A stretch of 64,000 bases of DNA from JBBRHQ01 sp963720735 (GCA_963720735.1 CAVRGL010000005.1:124001-188000); one strand, 5' to 3'; positions 16,648-25,921 are shown, numbered from the stretch's first letter. Numbers and translations: made by a program. The notes: a model not told the origin generated them from the sequence alone.

Positions 16648-17432
16648 GCACAGCGGCGGCGAATCTCCGGGTCGTCCGTGCGCTCGGAATGCGCTCGATC
16701 CGCCAAACCTTTCGCCGGCCGCAGCTGATCGCGCCGATCATCGTCTTCCCGACGCTGTTGCTGGCGATCCAGACCGGCGGCGCGGGAGCCGCCGTCAACC
16801 TTCCGGGCTTCCCGCCAGTCCAGAGCTTTCTTCAGTTCATGCTCGCCGGGGCGATGATGCAGTCGCTGATGCTGGCGGGTAACAGCGGCGGCATCGCACT
16901 CGCCGTCGACATCGAGATCGGGTTCACCGACCGCCTCTTCGCGGCACCGATCTCCCGCTTCACGATCGTCGCCGGCCGCCTCGCCGGAACGGCCGCCCTC
17001 GGTCTCTTCGCAGGGGTCTGGTTCCTGGCACTCGGCCTGATCTTCGGAGTTACGATCGAGGGCGGGGTCCTCGGCGCGCTGATCGCCCTGGCGTTGGTTA
17101 CGGCCGCGGCGATGGCGATCGGCAGCCTCGGCTCGGCGGTCGCCCTGCGGACCGGCAGCGCCAGCGTCGTTCAGGGTTTCTTCCCGCTCGTCTTCGTCGT
17201 CCTCTTCGTCTCGACCGCGTTCTTCCCTAAGGACCTGATGATCGAGCCGGCGAAGACGATCGCCGCCTACAACCCGCTGAGTTTCGTCGTCAACGGGATC
17301 CGCGACCCGATCGTCACCGGGCTCTCGAGCCCTGACATAGTCAAGGCGGTTCTGGCGATCATCGGGATCGGCCTGCTTGGCCTGGCGATGAGCGCCTCGG
17401 CGCTTCGCCACCGGCTGAGGACGGGCGGATGA
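16644..17432 (+). CDS. ABC-2 permease (first of two)
   Basis: A 262-residue DrrB-like membrane protein with six helices and the family segment TDRLFAAPISRFTIVAGRL after helix two. The start is TTG 16644, overlapping the ATPase stop (TTGA); no ATG or GTG in frame would keep the N-terminal helix. It and the next gene are homologous, giving a heterodimeric exporter core. Substrate unknown, perhaps a lipid, glycolipid or drug. Confidence 0.88.
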   Translation: MSTAAANLRVVRALGMRSIRQTFRRPQLIAPIIVFPTLLLAIQTGGAGAAVNLPGFPPVQSFLQFMLAGAMMQSLMLAGNSGGIALAVDIEIGFTDRLFAAPISRFTIVAGRLAGTAALGLFAGVWFLALGLIFGVTIEGGVLGALIALALVTAAAMAIGSLGSAVALRTGSASVVQGFFPLVFVVLFVSTAFFPKDLMIEPAKTIAAYNPLSFVVNGIRDPIVTGLSSPDIVKAVLAIIGIGLLGLAMSASALRHRLRTGG

Positions 17433-18217
17433 GCACCGCCGCCAGGCCCGGCTGGAGGGCGAACTGGGGAACGATCAAGGCGCTGATGGCGCGTTCGAAG
17501 AACGAATTGCTCAGGGTCCCGGGCGCGGCCATTCCCGGCGTGCTGGCGCCGACCATCTTCTTCCTCGGGCTGAACGGGGTCTTCGGTGCCCTCACCCACC
17601 TGCGCGGCTTCGACACCAGCAGCTACCTGAGCTTCATCATCCCGGTCAGCATGCTCCAGGGAGCGGGCTTCACCGGGGCCGCCACAGGCGTCAACCTGGC
17701 CCGTGACATCGAACAGGGGTGGCTCGACCGGCTCCTGGTCTCCCCATCGCCGCGTTGGGTGCTGCTGACCGGGACGGTGCTTTCCGCGAGCGCTCGGGCG
17801 ATGATCCCGGCGACGGTCGTATTCGGGGTGGCGATCGTGCTCGGCGCCCACCTCCCGACCCCGCTGGGGTTCGTGATCACCTTCTCCATGGTGGCCGCGA
17901 TGGCCGCGGTCGCCGCCTGCTGGGGCTCGATGCTGGCGCTGAAGTTCCGCAGCCAGTCGGCGGCCCCGCTGATGCAGTCGGGGATGCTGGCCGCCGTCCT
18001 GCTGACCACCGCGTATGCGCCGCTGGCGCTGCTGCAGCCCTGGCTGCGGGCGATCGCCAGGATCAACCCGGTGACCCAGGTGATCGACGCCACCCGTCAG
18101 GCGTTCGTCGGCGGGGTCACCTGGGCGGGAACCTGGCCGGGGATCCTGGCGCTCGCCGGCCTGCTGGCGGTGCTCGGAGCGCTGTCGCTGCGCGGGATGC
18201 GGCGAACCGCCCTGTGA
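17429..18217 (+). CDS. ABC-2 permease (second of two)
   Basis: A 262-residue DrrB-like permease with six helices and the segment EQGWLDRLLVSPSPRWVLLTG, parallel to that in the preceding permease. The ATG overlaps the previous stop (ATGA) and its own stop overlaps the GTG of the glycoside hydrolase gene, so four genes are translationally coupled. The coupling to a sugar hydrolase hints at a carbohydrate-bearing substrate, but this is inference. Confidence 0.9.
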   Translation: MSTAARPGWRANWGTIKALMARSKNELLRVPGAAIPGVLAPTIFFLGLNGVFGALTHLRGFDTSSYLSFIIPVSMLQGAGFTGAATGVNLARDIEQGWLDRLLVSPSPRWVLLTGTVLSASARAMIPATVVFGVAIVLGAHLPTPLGFVITFSMVAAMAAVAACWGSMLALKFRSQSAAPLMQSGMLAAVLLTTAYAPLALLQPWLRAIARINPVTQVIDATRQAFVGGVTWAGTWPGILALAGLLAVLGALSLRGMRRTAL

Positions 18218-19401
18218 GGGCCGGCGCGGTCGAGATCGCCGAGCGAACCCTGCGCCGCAACTGGACGGAGGGCTCCGGCCACGGCCGCCGCTTCACCTAC
18301 ACCAAGCCCAGCCCTGGCCGCTACCCCTGGCAGTGGTACTGGGACTCCTGCTTCGCGTCGATCGTCTGGCGGCGCTTCGAGCCGGCGCGGGCCCGAGCCG
18401 AGCTCGAGACGCTGCTGTCCGCCCAGCGCCCCGACGGCTTCATCGGCCACACGATCTTCTGGGAGCGGCCCGTCTCATGGGCGCGGCTTCCCTTCTACAA
18501 CGTCAGCTCGCGCCGCTCGATGCAGACCGAGACGATCCAGCCGCCGCTGCTCGCCTGGGCCTGGCGGATCGCCGTCGGCGACCCGGCCGCGGAGCCCCGG
18601 ATCGCGGCCCAGGCCGACTGGCTGTCCGCGAACCGCGATTTCGACGGCGACGGCCTGCTGTGGATCCTGCAGCCGGACGAGTCCGGCCTCGACGCCTCGC
18701 CCAAGTTCGAGCCGGTGTGGGGCTGGAAGATCGGCGGCCGACTCGGGTTCCCGCTGCTCGTCCAGCACAACCGCCGGCTCGGCTTCGACGCCCGCCGCGT
18801 GCTGGAGCGAGGCGGGCCGCTGCTCTGCGAGACGGGGGTCAACGTCCTCTGGTGCCTCTCGCTACAGGCCCTGGGGCGGCCCTCGATCACTCCGGCTCTG
18901 GTCGAGCGCCTCTACGACGAGAGCCGCGGCCTCTTCTTCGACGAGGTCAGACCGGGCGGCGGGCGACCCGCGGTCTCCACCTGGACCTCGCTGGCGCCGC
19001 TCGCCCTGCCGGACCTGCCGGAGGAGATCGGCCGGCGGCTGGTCGAGGAGCACCTGCTCGACCGCGGGCAGTTCTGGACCCCGGTCGCTCCGCCATCGGT
19101 CTCCGCCGCGGAGCCGAGCTACCAGCCGGGGGGCAGCAGGGGCCTGCTTCGCCAGTACTGGCGCGGGCCGACCTGGATCAACTCGGCCTGGCTGATCTGG
19201 CTGGGCCTGCGCCGCCTCGGCTACCGGCGGGAGGCCGAACGGTTGGTCGCCGGCCTCGTCGGGGCGGTGAGCCGCGAAGGCCTGCGCGAGTACTACGACC
19301 CGCGCGACGGCAGCGGCCTCGGCGCGGTCGACTTCGCCTGGTCGGCGCTGATCGCCGAGATGGCCGACCCGGACCCCGCCGCGGGTCACAGCCACCTCTG
19401 A
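18214..19401 (+). CDS. MGH1-like glycoside hydrolase (GH63-related)
   Basis: A 395-residue (alpha/alpha)6-barrel hydrolase. Motifs QWYWDSCF (near 46), TETIQPPLLAWA (near 107) and RGPTWINSAWLIWLGLRRLGY (near 320, in shorter parts) match GH63-type proteins such as mannosylglycerate hydrolases and trehalase-like enzymes. No signal peptide, so it acts in the cytosol, possibly on a compatible solute such as mannosylglycerate or glucosylglycerate. GTG 18214 overlaps the permease stop. It is the last gene before two copies of the palindromic repeat. Confidence 0.75.
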   Translation: MRAGAVEIAERTLRRNWTEGSGHGRRFTYTKPSPGRYPWQWYWDSCFASIVWRRFEPARARAELETLLSAQRPDGFIGHTIFWERPVSWARLPFYNVSSRRSMQTETIQPPLLAWAWRIAVGDPAAEPRIAAQADWLSANRDFDGDGLLWILQPDESGLDASPKFEPVWGWKIGGRLGFPLLVQHNRRLGFDARRVLERGGPLLCETGVNVLWCLSLQALGRPSITPALVERLYDESRGLFFDEVRPGGGRPAVSTWTSLAPLALPDLPEEIGRRLVEEHLLDRGQFWTPVAPPSVSAAEPSYQPGGSRGLLRQYWRGPTWINSAWLIWLGLRRLGYRREAERLVAGLVGAVSREGLREYYDPRDGSGLGAVDFAWSALIAEMADPDPAAGHSHL

Positions 19402-19410
19402 TCCACTGGG

Positions 19411-19455
19411 GTGGGGCTTCTGAACCGCCAAATAGGCGTCTGAAAGGTCCCACGT
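19411..19455. repeat. Palindromic intergenic repeat, copy A
   Basis: A 45-bp imperfect palindrome, starting GTGGGGCTTCTGAACCGCC and ending TGAAAGGTCCCACGT around a central ATAG. It lies between convergent genes, 10 bp after the glycoside hydrolase stop. Copy B follows after 24 bp and copy C is at 32639-32683. As RNA it could fold as a long hairpin. Confidence 0.75.
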
Positions 19456-19479
19456 GCCTGGAAAGCTGGCCGATTGGCT

Positions 19480-19526
19480 ACGTGGGGCTTCTGAACCGCC
19501 ATATAGGCGGTTGAAAGGTCCCACGT
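19480..19526. repeat. Palindromic intergenic repeat, copy B
   Basis: A 47-bp near-palindrome from ACGTGGG to CCCACGT. Its arms ACCGCC and GGCGGT flank a central ATATA, making it the most symmetrical copy. It ends 15 bp before the infA stop on the other strand, so it may also act as a bidirectional terminator between the two convergent genes. Confidence 0.78.
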
Positions 19527-19541
19527 CCGACGGGGCCGGGG

Positions 19542-19760
19542 CTACTTGTAGCGGTAGGTGATGCGGCCGCGATCGAGGTCGTAGGGGGAGAGCTCGATCT
19601 TCACCCGGTCACCGGGGAGGATGCGGATGTAGTGGCGGCGCATCTTGCCCGAGATGTGGCCGAGCACGTCGTGACCGTTGTCGAGCTTGACCCTGAACAT
19701 CGTGTTCGGGAGGGCCTCGGTGATCTCGCCCTCCATCTCGATCTTTTCCTCTTTGCCCAT
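19542..19760 (-). CDS. infA: Translation initiation factor IF-1
   Basis: A 72-residue OB-fold protein that binds the ribosomal A site during initiation. It matches IF-1 throughout: MEGEITEALPNTMFRVKL, GHISGKMRRHYIRILPGD and a C-terminal LDRGRITYRYK. Unusually for bacteria it is not next to rpmJ-rpsM; here it follows an enoyl-CoA hydratase gene with a 34-bp gap. Its 3' end faces the palindromic repeats. Confidence 0.98.
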   Translation of the reverse strand: MGKEEKIEMEGEITEALPNTMFRVKLDNGHDVLGHISGKMRRHYIRILPGDRVKIELSPYDLDRGRITYRYK

Positions 19761-19794
19761 GCGGTCGGTGAGGGTAGCGGACGGCGACCGGGTC

Positions 19795-20571
19795 TCAGCG
19801 CCCCTCGAAGGTGGCGTTGCCCGGGCCCTCCTCGAGGAAGGAGCGCACCGCGGCCTTCAGGTCCTCGGTTCCGAACAGCGCTCCGGCGACCTTGGGGGTG
19901 TCGCGGTCGGCCTTGTCCACCCCGCCCTCGAGCTGGGCGCGGACCAGCCTCTTGGTCGCCGCATGGGCCTTGGTCGGCCCGGCCGCCAGGCGGTGGGCGA
20001 ACCGCATCCCCTTCTCCAGCAGCTCTTCGTCGTCGACCACCCGGTTGACCACGCCCCAGTGCTCCATCGTCGGCGAGTCGTAGAGGCCGCCGGTCATCAC
20101 GAACTCGCGGGCCCGCGAGGGGCCGGCTCGCTCGGCCATCCGCTGGGTGCCCCCGGCCCCCGGGGTCAGCCCGACCACGGCCTCGACCAGGCCGACCCTG
20201 GCCGAGGCGCTCGCCCAGATCAGGTCGCAGCCCAGCGCCACCTCCCAGGCTGCGGTCAGGCAGAGGCCGTGGATCAGGGCGAGGGTCGGCATCGGCAGCG
20301 CCTCGATCTTGCGCACGGTGGTGACCAGCGCGCTGAACATGTGCTCGGCGTCGCGCAAGCCGATCCCGTCGAAGTTGTGGACGTCGACTCCGCCGCTGAA
20401 CACGTCGCCCTCGGCGCGCCAGACCAGCGCCCGGGCGTCGGAGGCGCCGACCTCGGTGACGTGCGAGGCGAGGGCGTCGAAGGTGGCGCTGCCGAACAGG
20501 TTCAGCGGCGGGTCCGCGAGGACGAGCACGGCGACCGCCCCATCGCGCTCCAGGCGGACCGGGTCAGCCAT
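19795..20571 (-). CDS. Enoyl-CoA hydratase/isomerase family protein
   Basis: A 258-residue crotonase-fold enzyme acting on acyl-CoA. The oxyanion-hole segment FSGGVDVHNFDG is near 58 and CDLIWASASARVGLVEAVVG near 114-133, followed by GAGGTQRM. The Glu of LVEAVVG is in the place of a catalytic acid. The exact reaction cannot be told within this broad family. It overlaps the HIT-protein gene by 8 bp and so belongs to the alr-cca-HIT operon. Confidence 0.9.
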   Translation of the reverse strand: MADPVRLERDGAVAVLVLADPPLNLFGSATFDALASHVTEVGASDARALVWRAEGDVFSGGVDVHNFDGIGLRDAEHMFSALVTTVRKIEALPMPTLALIHGLCLTAAWEVALGCDLIWASASARVGLVEAVVGLTPGAGGTQRMAERAGPSRAREFVMTGGLYDSPTMEHWGVVNRVVDDEELLEKGMRFAHRLAAGPTKAHAATKRLVRAQLEGGVDKADRDTPKVAGALFGTEDLKAAVRSFLEEGPGNATFEGR

Positions 20572-20995
20572 CGCCGCGCAGCCTCCCGGCGACCCCGGCG
20601 ATCTCCGAGGGATCGCCCGGCCCCGGCACCCAGGGAAGCTTCAGCGGGTCGTCCGCGTAGCGGGGGATCACGTGGACGTGGAAGTGGAAGACCGTCTGCC
20701 AGGCCGCCGGCCGGCAGGAGTTGAGGACGTTGTAGCCGTCCGGCTCGAGCGCCTCCTCCATGCGCCGGGCGAGGCGGCGGGCGGCGACCATCGTCCGCTC
20801 CAGGTCGGCGTCGGAGACGTCGAGCAGGTCGGTCGAATGCTCGCGGGGGACGACCAGGGCGTGGCCGGGGGTCGCCGGGTTGATGTCCATGAAGGCGACC
20901 GTGTGCTCGTCGGAGTCGACGATCTCGCCGGGGACCGTGCCGGCGACGATCCCGCAGAAGAGGCAGTCATCGGCGCTCGGCCATCGCGGCGCCAG
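20564..20995 (-). CDS. HIT family nucleotide hydrolase or transferase
   Basis: A 143-residue histidine-triad protein. The triad is HFHVHVIPR (near 105), and CLFCGIVAG near residue 11 gives the N-terminal zinc Cys pair of Hint-like members. These enzymes cleave nucleoside phosphoramidates or dinucleoside polyphosphates. No ATG, GTG or TTG lies in frame between the end of the cca gene and CLFCG. The likely start is CTG 20995, one base after the cca TAA. The 3' end overlaps the enoyl-CoA hydratase start by 8 bp. Confidence 0.88.
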   Translation of the reverse strand: MAPRWPSADDCLFCGIVAGTVPGEIVDSDEHTVAFMDINPATPGHALVVPREHSTDLLDVSDADLERTMVAARRLARRMEEALEPDGYNVLNSCRPAAWQTVFHFHVHVIPRYADDPLKLPWVPGPGDPSEIAGVAGRLRGDG

Positions 20996-20996
20996 C

Positions 20997-22421
20997 TTAT
21001 ACGCCGGACTTCGCGTGGGCGACGGCCTCCGCCCTGGTGCGCACCTCGCCGGCGTACTGCGCTGCCTCGAGCTCGGCGAGCAGCCTGCCCAGCTCCGGGC
21101 CCTCCGGGATCCCCAGCTCGGCCGCCAGCTCGTCACCGGCGATCAAGCTCGCCGGGGGGCCGTCGCGGCGCCAGTCGAGCGCCGCGGCGAGCATCTCCCG
21201 GGCGAGCTTCAGGTGCGCCTCGACCATCTCCTGGCTGGCCAGGGAACCGCTGCCGCGTGCGGCGAGGCGATCGGCGACGGTGAGCAGGGTGACGTCGGCG
21301 GCGACCGGCTCCGTCGCGCGCAGGTAGTCGTGGACCCGGCGTGGCGGCAGCGGCGCCTCGCGGACCATGAACCCGAGCCGCAGGTGGTGAAGGGCGAGGG
21401 CCTGGAGGTGGCGGGTCAGGGCACGGCTGGCACGCAGCCGGGAGAGCATCGCGCCGATGATCTCCGCCCCGGCAGCGTCGTGACCCATGAAGGTGACCCT
21501 CCCGTCCGACTCGCTGCGGGTGACGGGCTTGCCGAGGTCGTGGACGAGCGCCCCGAGGCGCAGCGCGTCACCGCGCGTCAGATCATCGGCGAGCGGCTCC
21601 TCGAGCAGCTGCCGCGCCTCGTCGGCACGCTCGCCGGCGAAGCGCCCCAGATCGGCCTCGACCTCGAGCAGCCGCTCGAGCACCGCCATGGTGTGGTCAT
21701 AGACGTCGAGGTGGTGGTTGGCGGTCTGATCGACCCCTCGCAGGGCCTCCACCTCGGGTAGCAGCGGGCCCATGAGCCCGAGGCTCTCGATCAGCCCCAG
21801 CCCGAGGCGCGGGTCGGGGCCTGCGATCAGCAGCCGCAGCTCGCCGAGCACCCGCTCGCCCGCCGGCTCGGCGGCCCGCGCCGCCAGGGCCCGCGCAGAT
21901 GCCAGCGTGGCCGGATCGATCTCGAGTCCCAGCTCGGCGGCGAGCCGGGCGGCGCGCAGCAGCCTCAGCGGGTCCTCGGCAAAGCTCCGTTCGGAGACAA
22001 CCTTCAGGGTGCCCCGCTCCAGGTCGGCGAGGCCGCCGAAGGGGTCGATCTCTTCGCCGGCGGCCAGCGGCACGGCCACCGCCCCGATCGTGAAGTCGCG
22101 GGCGGCGAGGTCGGCCTCGATGTCCCCGCCGCGCAGCGCTGTGACGTCCACCTGCCAGCCGCCGTCGCGCCCCAGCGCCCGCCAGGTGCCGAACTCGGCG
22201 GAGAGCTCGAACGAGCTGCCACCAGCCGCCCGGGCTATCGTCGCCGCGGCCTCCTCCGGGTCGCCCGCCACCGCCAGGTCGAGGTCGGTCACCGGGCGCT
22301 CCAGGGCCGCATCGCGGACGGCGCCGCCGACGACCCAGGCGCGACCGGCAGCGTCCTCGCCCAGGGCATCGCGGACCGCGCTCACCTGGGCCGAGGCCCG
22401 CAGCCGCCCCGCGGTGCTCAC
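20997..22421 (-). CDS. cca: tRNA nucleotidyltransferase/poly(A) polymerase family protein with HD domain
   Basis: A 474-residue nucleotidyltransferase that builds or repairs tRNA CCA ends (or polyadenylates). The head domain has VGGAVRD and DLDLAV (metal-binding DxD) near residues 30-50. An RNA-binding segment with RLLRAARLAAEL follows, then an HD domain with HDLGKP and FMGHDAAGAEI. GTG 22421 overlaps the alr stop by 4 bp (GTGA). The class II/HD architecture is the usual one in actinobacteria. Confidence 0.9.
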   Translation of the reverse strand: MSTAGRLRASAQVSAVRDALGEDAAGRAWVVGGAVRDAALERPVTDLDLAVAGDPEEAAATIARAAGGSSFELSAEFGTWRALGRDGGWQVDVTALRGGDIEADLAARDFTIGAVAVPLAAGEEIDPFGGLADLERGTLKVVSERSFAEDPLRLLRAARLAAELGLEIDPATLASARALAARAAEPAGERVLGELRLLIAGPDPRLGLGLIESLGLMGPLLPEVEALRGVDQTANHHLDVYDHTMAVLERLLEVEADLGRFAGERADEARQLLEEPLADDLTRGDALRLGALVHDLGKPVTRSESDGRVTFMGHDAAGAEIIGAMLSRLRASRALTRHLQALALHHLRLGFMVREAPLPPRRVHDYLRATEPVAADVTLLTVADRLAARGSGSLASQEMVEAHLKLAREMLAAALDWRRDGPPASLIAGDELAAELGIPEGPELGRLLAELEAAQYAGEVRTRAEAVAHAKSGV

Positions 22422-23530
22422 CGGGGCTCCCTCGGGACCCGGGGCGACACACCGCAAGCGACCTCGTAGTTGATCGTGCCGAGGCGGCCGGCGATCTCCT
22501 CGGCGAGGATCGCCTCGCCACCCTGGACGCCGATCAGCACCGCCGGGGCGCCGGGCTCGGCGTCGGCCTCGGGCCCGAGGTCGACGGTCAGGTTGTCCAT
22601 CGAGATCGTCCCCACCAGCGGCCTGCGCCTCCCTCCCACCAGCACCTCGGCGTTGTTGGAGAGCCCCCTTCTCACCCCGTCGCCGTAGCCAATCGGCAGC
22701 ACCCCGACCCAAGTGTCGGCCGGCGCGACCCAGGTGCGCCCGTATCCGGCGCTGTCCCCAGCCCTGAACCGCTTCACGTCGGCGACGTAGGAGTGCAGCT
22801 CCATCGCCGGCTCGAGGCCGCGCTCGCGCGGGTCGCCCTGGAACGGATCGAGGCCATAGATCGCGACCCCGCAGCGGACCATGTCGAAGTGCGAGCGGGG
22901 CTCGCGAAACAGCGCCGCGCTGTTCGCGGCGTGCACGTTGACGCCGGGGAACTCCGCCCGGACGACGCCCGCGAGAGCATCGAAGCGCTCCAGCTGCTCT
23001 TCGAAGAAGCTCGATTCGGGCTGATCGGCGGTGGCGAAGTGGGTCCACAGGCCTGCCAGTTCGAGATCGGGATCCGCAGCACAGGCGCGAGCAAGGCGCA
23101 GCACCTCCTCGGGATCGCGGTTGCCGAGCCTGCCCATGCCGCTGTCGTGCTTGACGTGGACGAGCGCAGGCCGGCCCTGGGCCCTGGCTCGCGCGGCGAG
23201 CAGCGCTCGGAATCGCTCGCTCCAGACGCCGATCTCAGATCCCGCCCCGAGAGCGACGTCCACCTCACTCGCCGAGAGGGCCCCCATGGTCAGCAAGTGG
23301 ACGTGATGCAGGCGTCGCCCGATCTGTTCGGCCTCACGCGCGGTCGCCACCGCCAACCAGCCCGCGCCGCCTCGAAGCGCCGCCTCGGCGCAGGCGTGGG
23401 CGCCGTGACCGTAGCCGTCGGCCTTGACCACCGCGCAGAGCCGGGCGCCGCCGGAGAGCCGGCCGGCCAGCAGGGCGCAGTTTCGCTCCACTGCGGCGAG
23501 GTCGATGCGGGCCAGGGCGCGCTCAGGCAT
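22418..23530 (-). CDS. alr: Alanine racemase
   Basis: A PLP enzyme that makes D-alanine for peptidoglycan. The catalytic Lys is in VVKADGYGHGA (near 33-43). The second catalytic base Tyr is in SAGYGRTW near 245, and the dimer face IGYGDGVRR follows. At 370 residues it is full length. It overlaps the nnr gene by 8 bp upstream and the cca gene by 4 bp downstream. Linkage of acpS, nnr and alr is common in actinobacteria. Confidence 0.96.
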   Translation of the reverse strand: MPERALARIDLAAVERNCALLAGRLSGGARLCAVVKADGYGHGAHACAEAALRGGAGWLAVATAREAEQIGRRLHHVHLLTMGALSASEVDVALGAGSEIGVWSERFRALLAARARAQGRPALVHVKHDSGMGRLGNRDPEEVLRLARACAADPDLELAGLWTHFATADQPESSFFEEQLERFDALAGVVRAEFPGVNVHAANSAALFREPRSHFDMVRCGVAIYGLDPFQGDPRERGLEPAMELHSYVADVKRFRAGDSAGYGRTWVAPADTWVGVLPIGYGDGVRRGLSNNAEVLVGGRRRPLVGTISMDNLTVDLGPEADAEPGAPAVLIGVQGGEAILAEEIAGRLGTINYEVACGVSPRVPREPR

Positions 23531-25040
23531 CCGCCGTCAGCCCGGCCGGGATCGAATCGATCACGTCGGTGGCGATCACCGACTCGGCCGCCCCGATCCG
23601 CTCCGCCGCGGCGGCCCCCGCCCTGGAATGGGCGATGACCGCGGCGCAGGCTGCAGCGAAGGGCTCGAGCCCGCGGGCGAGGAACGCGGCCGTCATCCCC
23701 GAGAGGACGTCTCCGGTCCCCGCGGTCGCCAGGCCCGGGGCCGGGACGGCGTTGACGGCGATCCGCTCCCCGTCGGTGACGATCGTGTCGTCCCCCTTGA
23801 GGACGACCACGGCGCCGGCGGCGTCCGCCGCCTCCCGGGCCGAGTCGAGGCGGTGCGCGGAGACCTCCTCAGATGAGCGCTCCAGCAGACGCCCCAGCTC
23901 GCCTGCGTGGGGAGTGAGCACGGTCGCTCGGGCGCGTGCCGCGATCCGCCCGAGATTCCCCGAGAAGGCGTTCAAACCGTCGGCATCGATCACCAGGGGG
24001 GCATCGATCGCCCCGGCGACGTCACGGGCCAGGCCGGCGGCCGCGGAATCGCGGCCGAGGCCGGGGCCGAGAACGCCGGCCGCGGCACGCTCGAAGGCGG
24101 CGAGGACTCTGTCCGCCGAAGCGGCCATCAGGTGCCCGTCCTCGCTCGGGCAGCCGACCGACATCACCTCGGTCAGCTTCTGCTCGAAGATCGGCTCCAA
24201 GGAGTCGGGGACGGCAACCGTCGCGTAGCCGGCGCCGCTGCGGATCGCCGCCTCGGCCGCCATGCAGATCGATCCCGTGAGTCCCCGCGAGCCGCCCGCG
24301 AGAACCACCTGCCCGGAGGTGAACTTGTTCGAGCCCGCCCCCCGGCGCGGAGCCAGCCTCAGCACCAGCGGATCGATCACCCCGGCGCTCGGCTCCGCCG
24401 GCGGACCCTCGGGGATCCCGATCGGGGCGATCCTCAGCTCCCCGCCGGCGTGCTTCCCCGGGGCGATCAGGTGCCCGACCTTGGCGGCGTGGAAGGTGAC
24501 GGTGACGTCGGCGCCGACCGCAGCGCCCTCGATCTCCCCGCTCGAGGCATCGACGCCGGAGGCGATGTCGCAGGCGACTACGGGGGCGGCGGAGTCGTTG
24601 ATCGCGGCGATCGCCCCGGCAGCGGGCTCGCGGGCCGCGCCGCTGAAGCCGGTGCCGAAGATCGCGTCGACGATCGCTCCGGACCCCTCCAGGCGCCCCG
24701 CGAGCGATCCCGCATCGACCGTCTCGGCGGCGGCGAACCGCTCCAGGTTTGCCGCCGCATCGCCGCGCATCTCGTCCCCGGGCCAGAGCAGCAGCGCCTC
24801 GACCTCAAAGCCTGTCTCGGCCAGGAGCCGCGCCGCGACGAGGCCGTCGCCGCCGTTGTTGCCCTTGCCGCAGATCACCCGCACCGGGCCCTGCGGCGAG
24901 AGCTCGGTGACGGCCGAGGCGACCGCCCCGCCCGCCGTCTCCATCAGCTCCAGCGAGGGGACGCCGCGGTCCTCGATCGCCCAGCGATCTATCTCCCGCA
25001 TGGCGCCCGCGTCAAACAGGGGGTGCAGCCACGGTTCCAT
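23523..25040 (-). CDS. nnr: Bifunctional NAD(P)H-hydrate epimerase/dehydratase
   Basis: It repairs damaged NADHX and NADPHX. The N-terminal YjeF_N epimerase domain (about 1-210) has GKGNNGGDGLVAARLL. The C-terminal ribokinase-like dehydratase domain (about 220-500) has GLGRDSAA, LTPHAGELGRLL and the catalytic ATAGTGDVLSGM. Both halves look intact at 505 residues. It is the first gene of the - strand run that continues to alr, being separated from acpS by a + strand lipoprotein gene. Confidence 0.95.
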   Translation of the reverse strand: MEPWLHPLFDAGAMREIDRWAIEDRGVPSLELMETAGGAVASAVTELSPQGPVRVICGKGNNGGDGLVAARLLAETGFEVEALLLWPGDEMRGDAAANLERFAAAETVDAGSLAGRLEGSGAIVDAIFGTGFSGAAREPAAGAIAAINDSAAPVVACDIASGVDASSGEIEGAAVGADVTVTFHAAKVGHLIAPGKHAGGELRIAPIGIPEGPPAEPSAGVIDPLVLRLAPRRGAGSNKFTSGQVVLAGGSRGLTGSICMAAEAAIRSGAGYATVAVPDSLEPIFEQKLTEVMSVGCPSEDGHLMAASADRVLAAFERAAAGVLGPGLGRDSAAAGLARDVAGAIDAPLVIDADGLNAFSGNLGRIAARARATVLTPHAGELGRLLERSSEEVSAHRLDSAREAADAAGAVVVLKGDDTIVTDGERIAVNAVPAPGLATAGTGDVLSGMTAAFLARGLEPFAAACAAVIAHSRAGAAAAERIGAAESVIATDVIDSIPAGLTADA

Positions 25041-25111
25041 CGCCGCCAGCGTACCGGCGAGCCGGACGCGTTCCGGCGACCGCCGCGGAGCCTAGGCTGA
25101 TCCCGACGCCG

Positions 25112-25912
25112 ATGAGGAATCCGACCTCGCCGCCGCCTCTGCGCGCTGCCACGGCAGCCGTCCTGCTCGCACTGCCGCTGCTGATCTGGGCCTGCGGCGG
25201 CGGCGAGGACTTCGCCGCCGAGGCCGACGGCATCTGCACCGGCGAGGCGGTCCGGGTCAACAGCGTCCTCGACGACGGCGGCACCCCCGGGAGTGCCGCC
25301 GAGGCCGCGGCCCAGAACGCCCAGCTACTGCCGATCGAGCGGGAGGCGACCTCGCGCCTGCGCGGCGTCGAGGCACCGGGCGGAAGCGCCGGAGCCGCCT
25401 ACCGCGATTTTCTCGCCGCGCGCCGGCACGCCCTGCGGCTCAGCGAGCGCCGCGCCCGGGCGGCGCGGCGGCGAGCCGGCGCCGCCTACGCCGCGCTCGG
25501 CAACCGTCGCGAGCTGGCGGTGAGGGAGGCCGACAGCCACGCCACCCGGGCCGGCCTCCTCGCCTGCGCCGAGCGGCTCTCGAGGGCGGCGGACCGGGCC
25601 GTCAGGGCCACGATCACCAGGATCGCGACGAGCCCCGACCCGGCACTCTGCAGCGAGCTGTTCACCGCGAACTTCGTCCGCGCCCAGTTCGATCGCCCCG
25701 GCGAGTGCCGTCGGCGCCAGAGGCGGCCGCGGAGCGCCGCCCGCTCGGTCGCGATCAGCGACCTGCGCGGGATCGACGGCGTCTACGCGCTGGCGACCAT
25801 CGTCCCCCGCGGCGGCGATTCCGGCGGGCAGAGGATGCAGCTCGGAATGCTCTACCAGGACGGCGCCTACCGGGCGGACTCGTTGACGCCAAGCGTTGCG
25901 GGCACACGCTGA
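25112..25912 (+). CDS. Lipoprotein of unknown function
   Basis: A 266-residue protein with a signal peptide and lipobox LIWAC near residue 29. The mature part is mostly helical with an Arg-rich stretch (LSERRARAARRRAG) and three further Cys. The C-terminal ~80 residues resemble an NTF2/DUF4878-like domain (VAISDLRGIDGVYALATIV, MLYQDGAYRADSL) by layout only. A TAGGCT box (25093-25098) lies 13 nt before the ATG. It interrupts the acpS-nnr-alr run on the opposite strand. Function unknown. Confidence 0.75.
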   Translation: MRNPTSPPPLRAATAAVLLALPLLIWACGGGEDFAAEADGICTGEAVRVNSVLDDGGTPGSAAEAAAQNAQLLPIEREATSRLRGVEAPGGSAGAAYRDFLAARRHALRLSERRARAARRRAGAAYAALGNRRELAVREADSHATRAGLLACAERLSRAADRAVRATITRIATSPDPALCSELFTANFVRAQFDRPGECRRRQRRPRSAARSVAISDLRGIDGVYALATIVPRGGDSGGQRMQLGMLYQDGAYRADSLTPSVAGTR

Positions 25913-25921
25913 ATCACCTGC

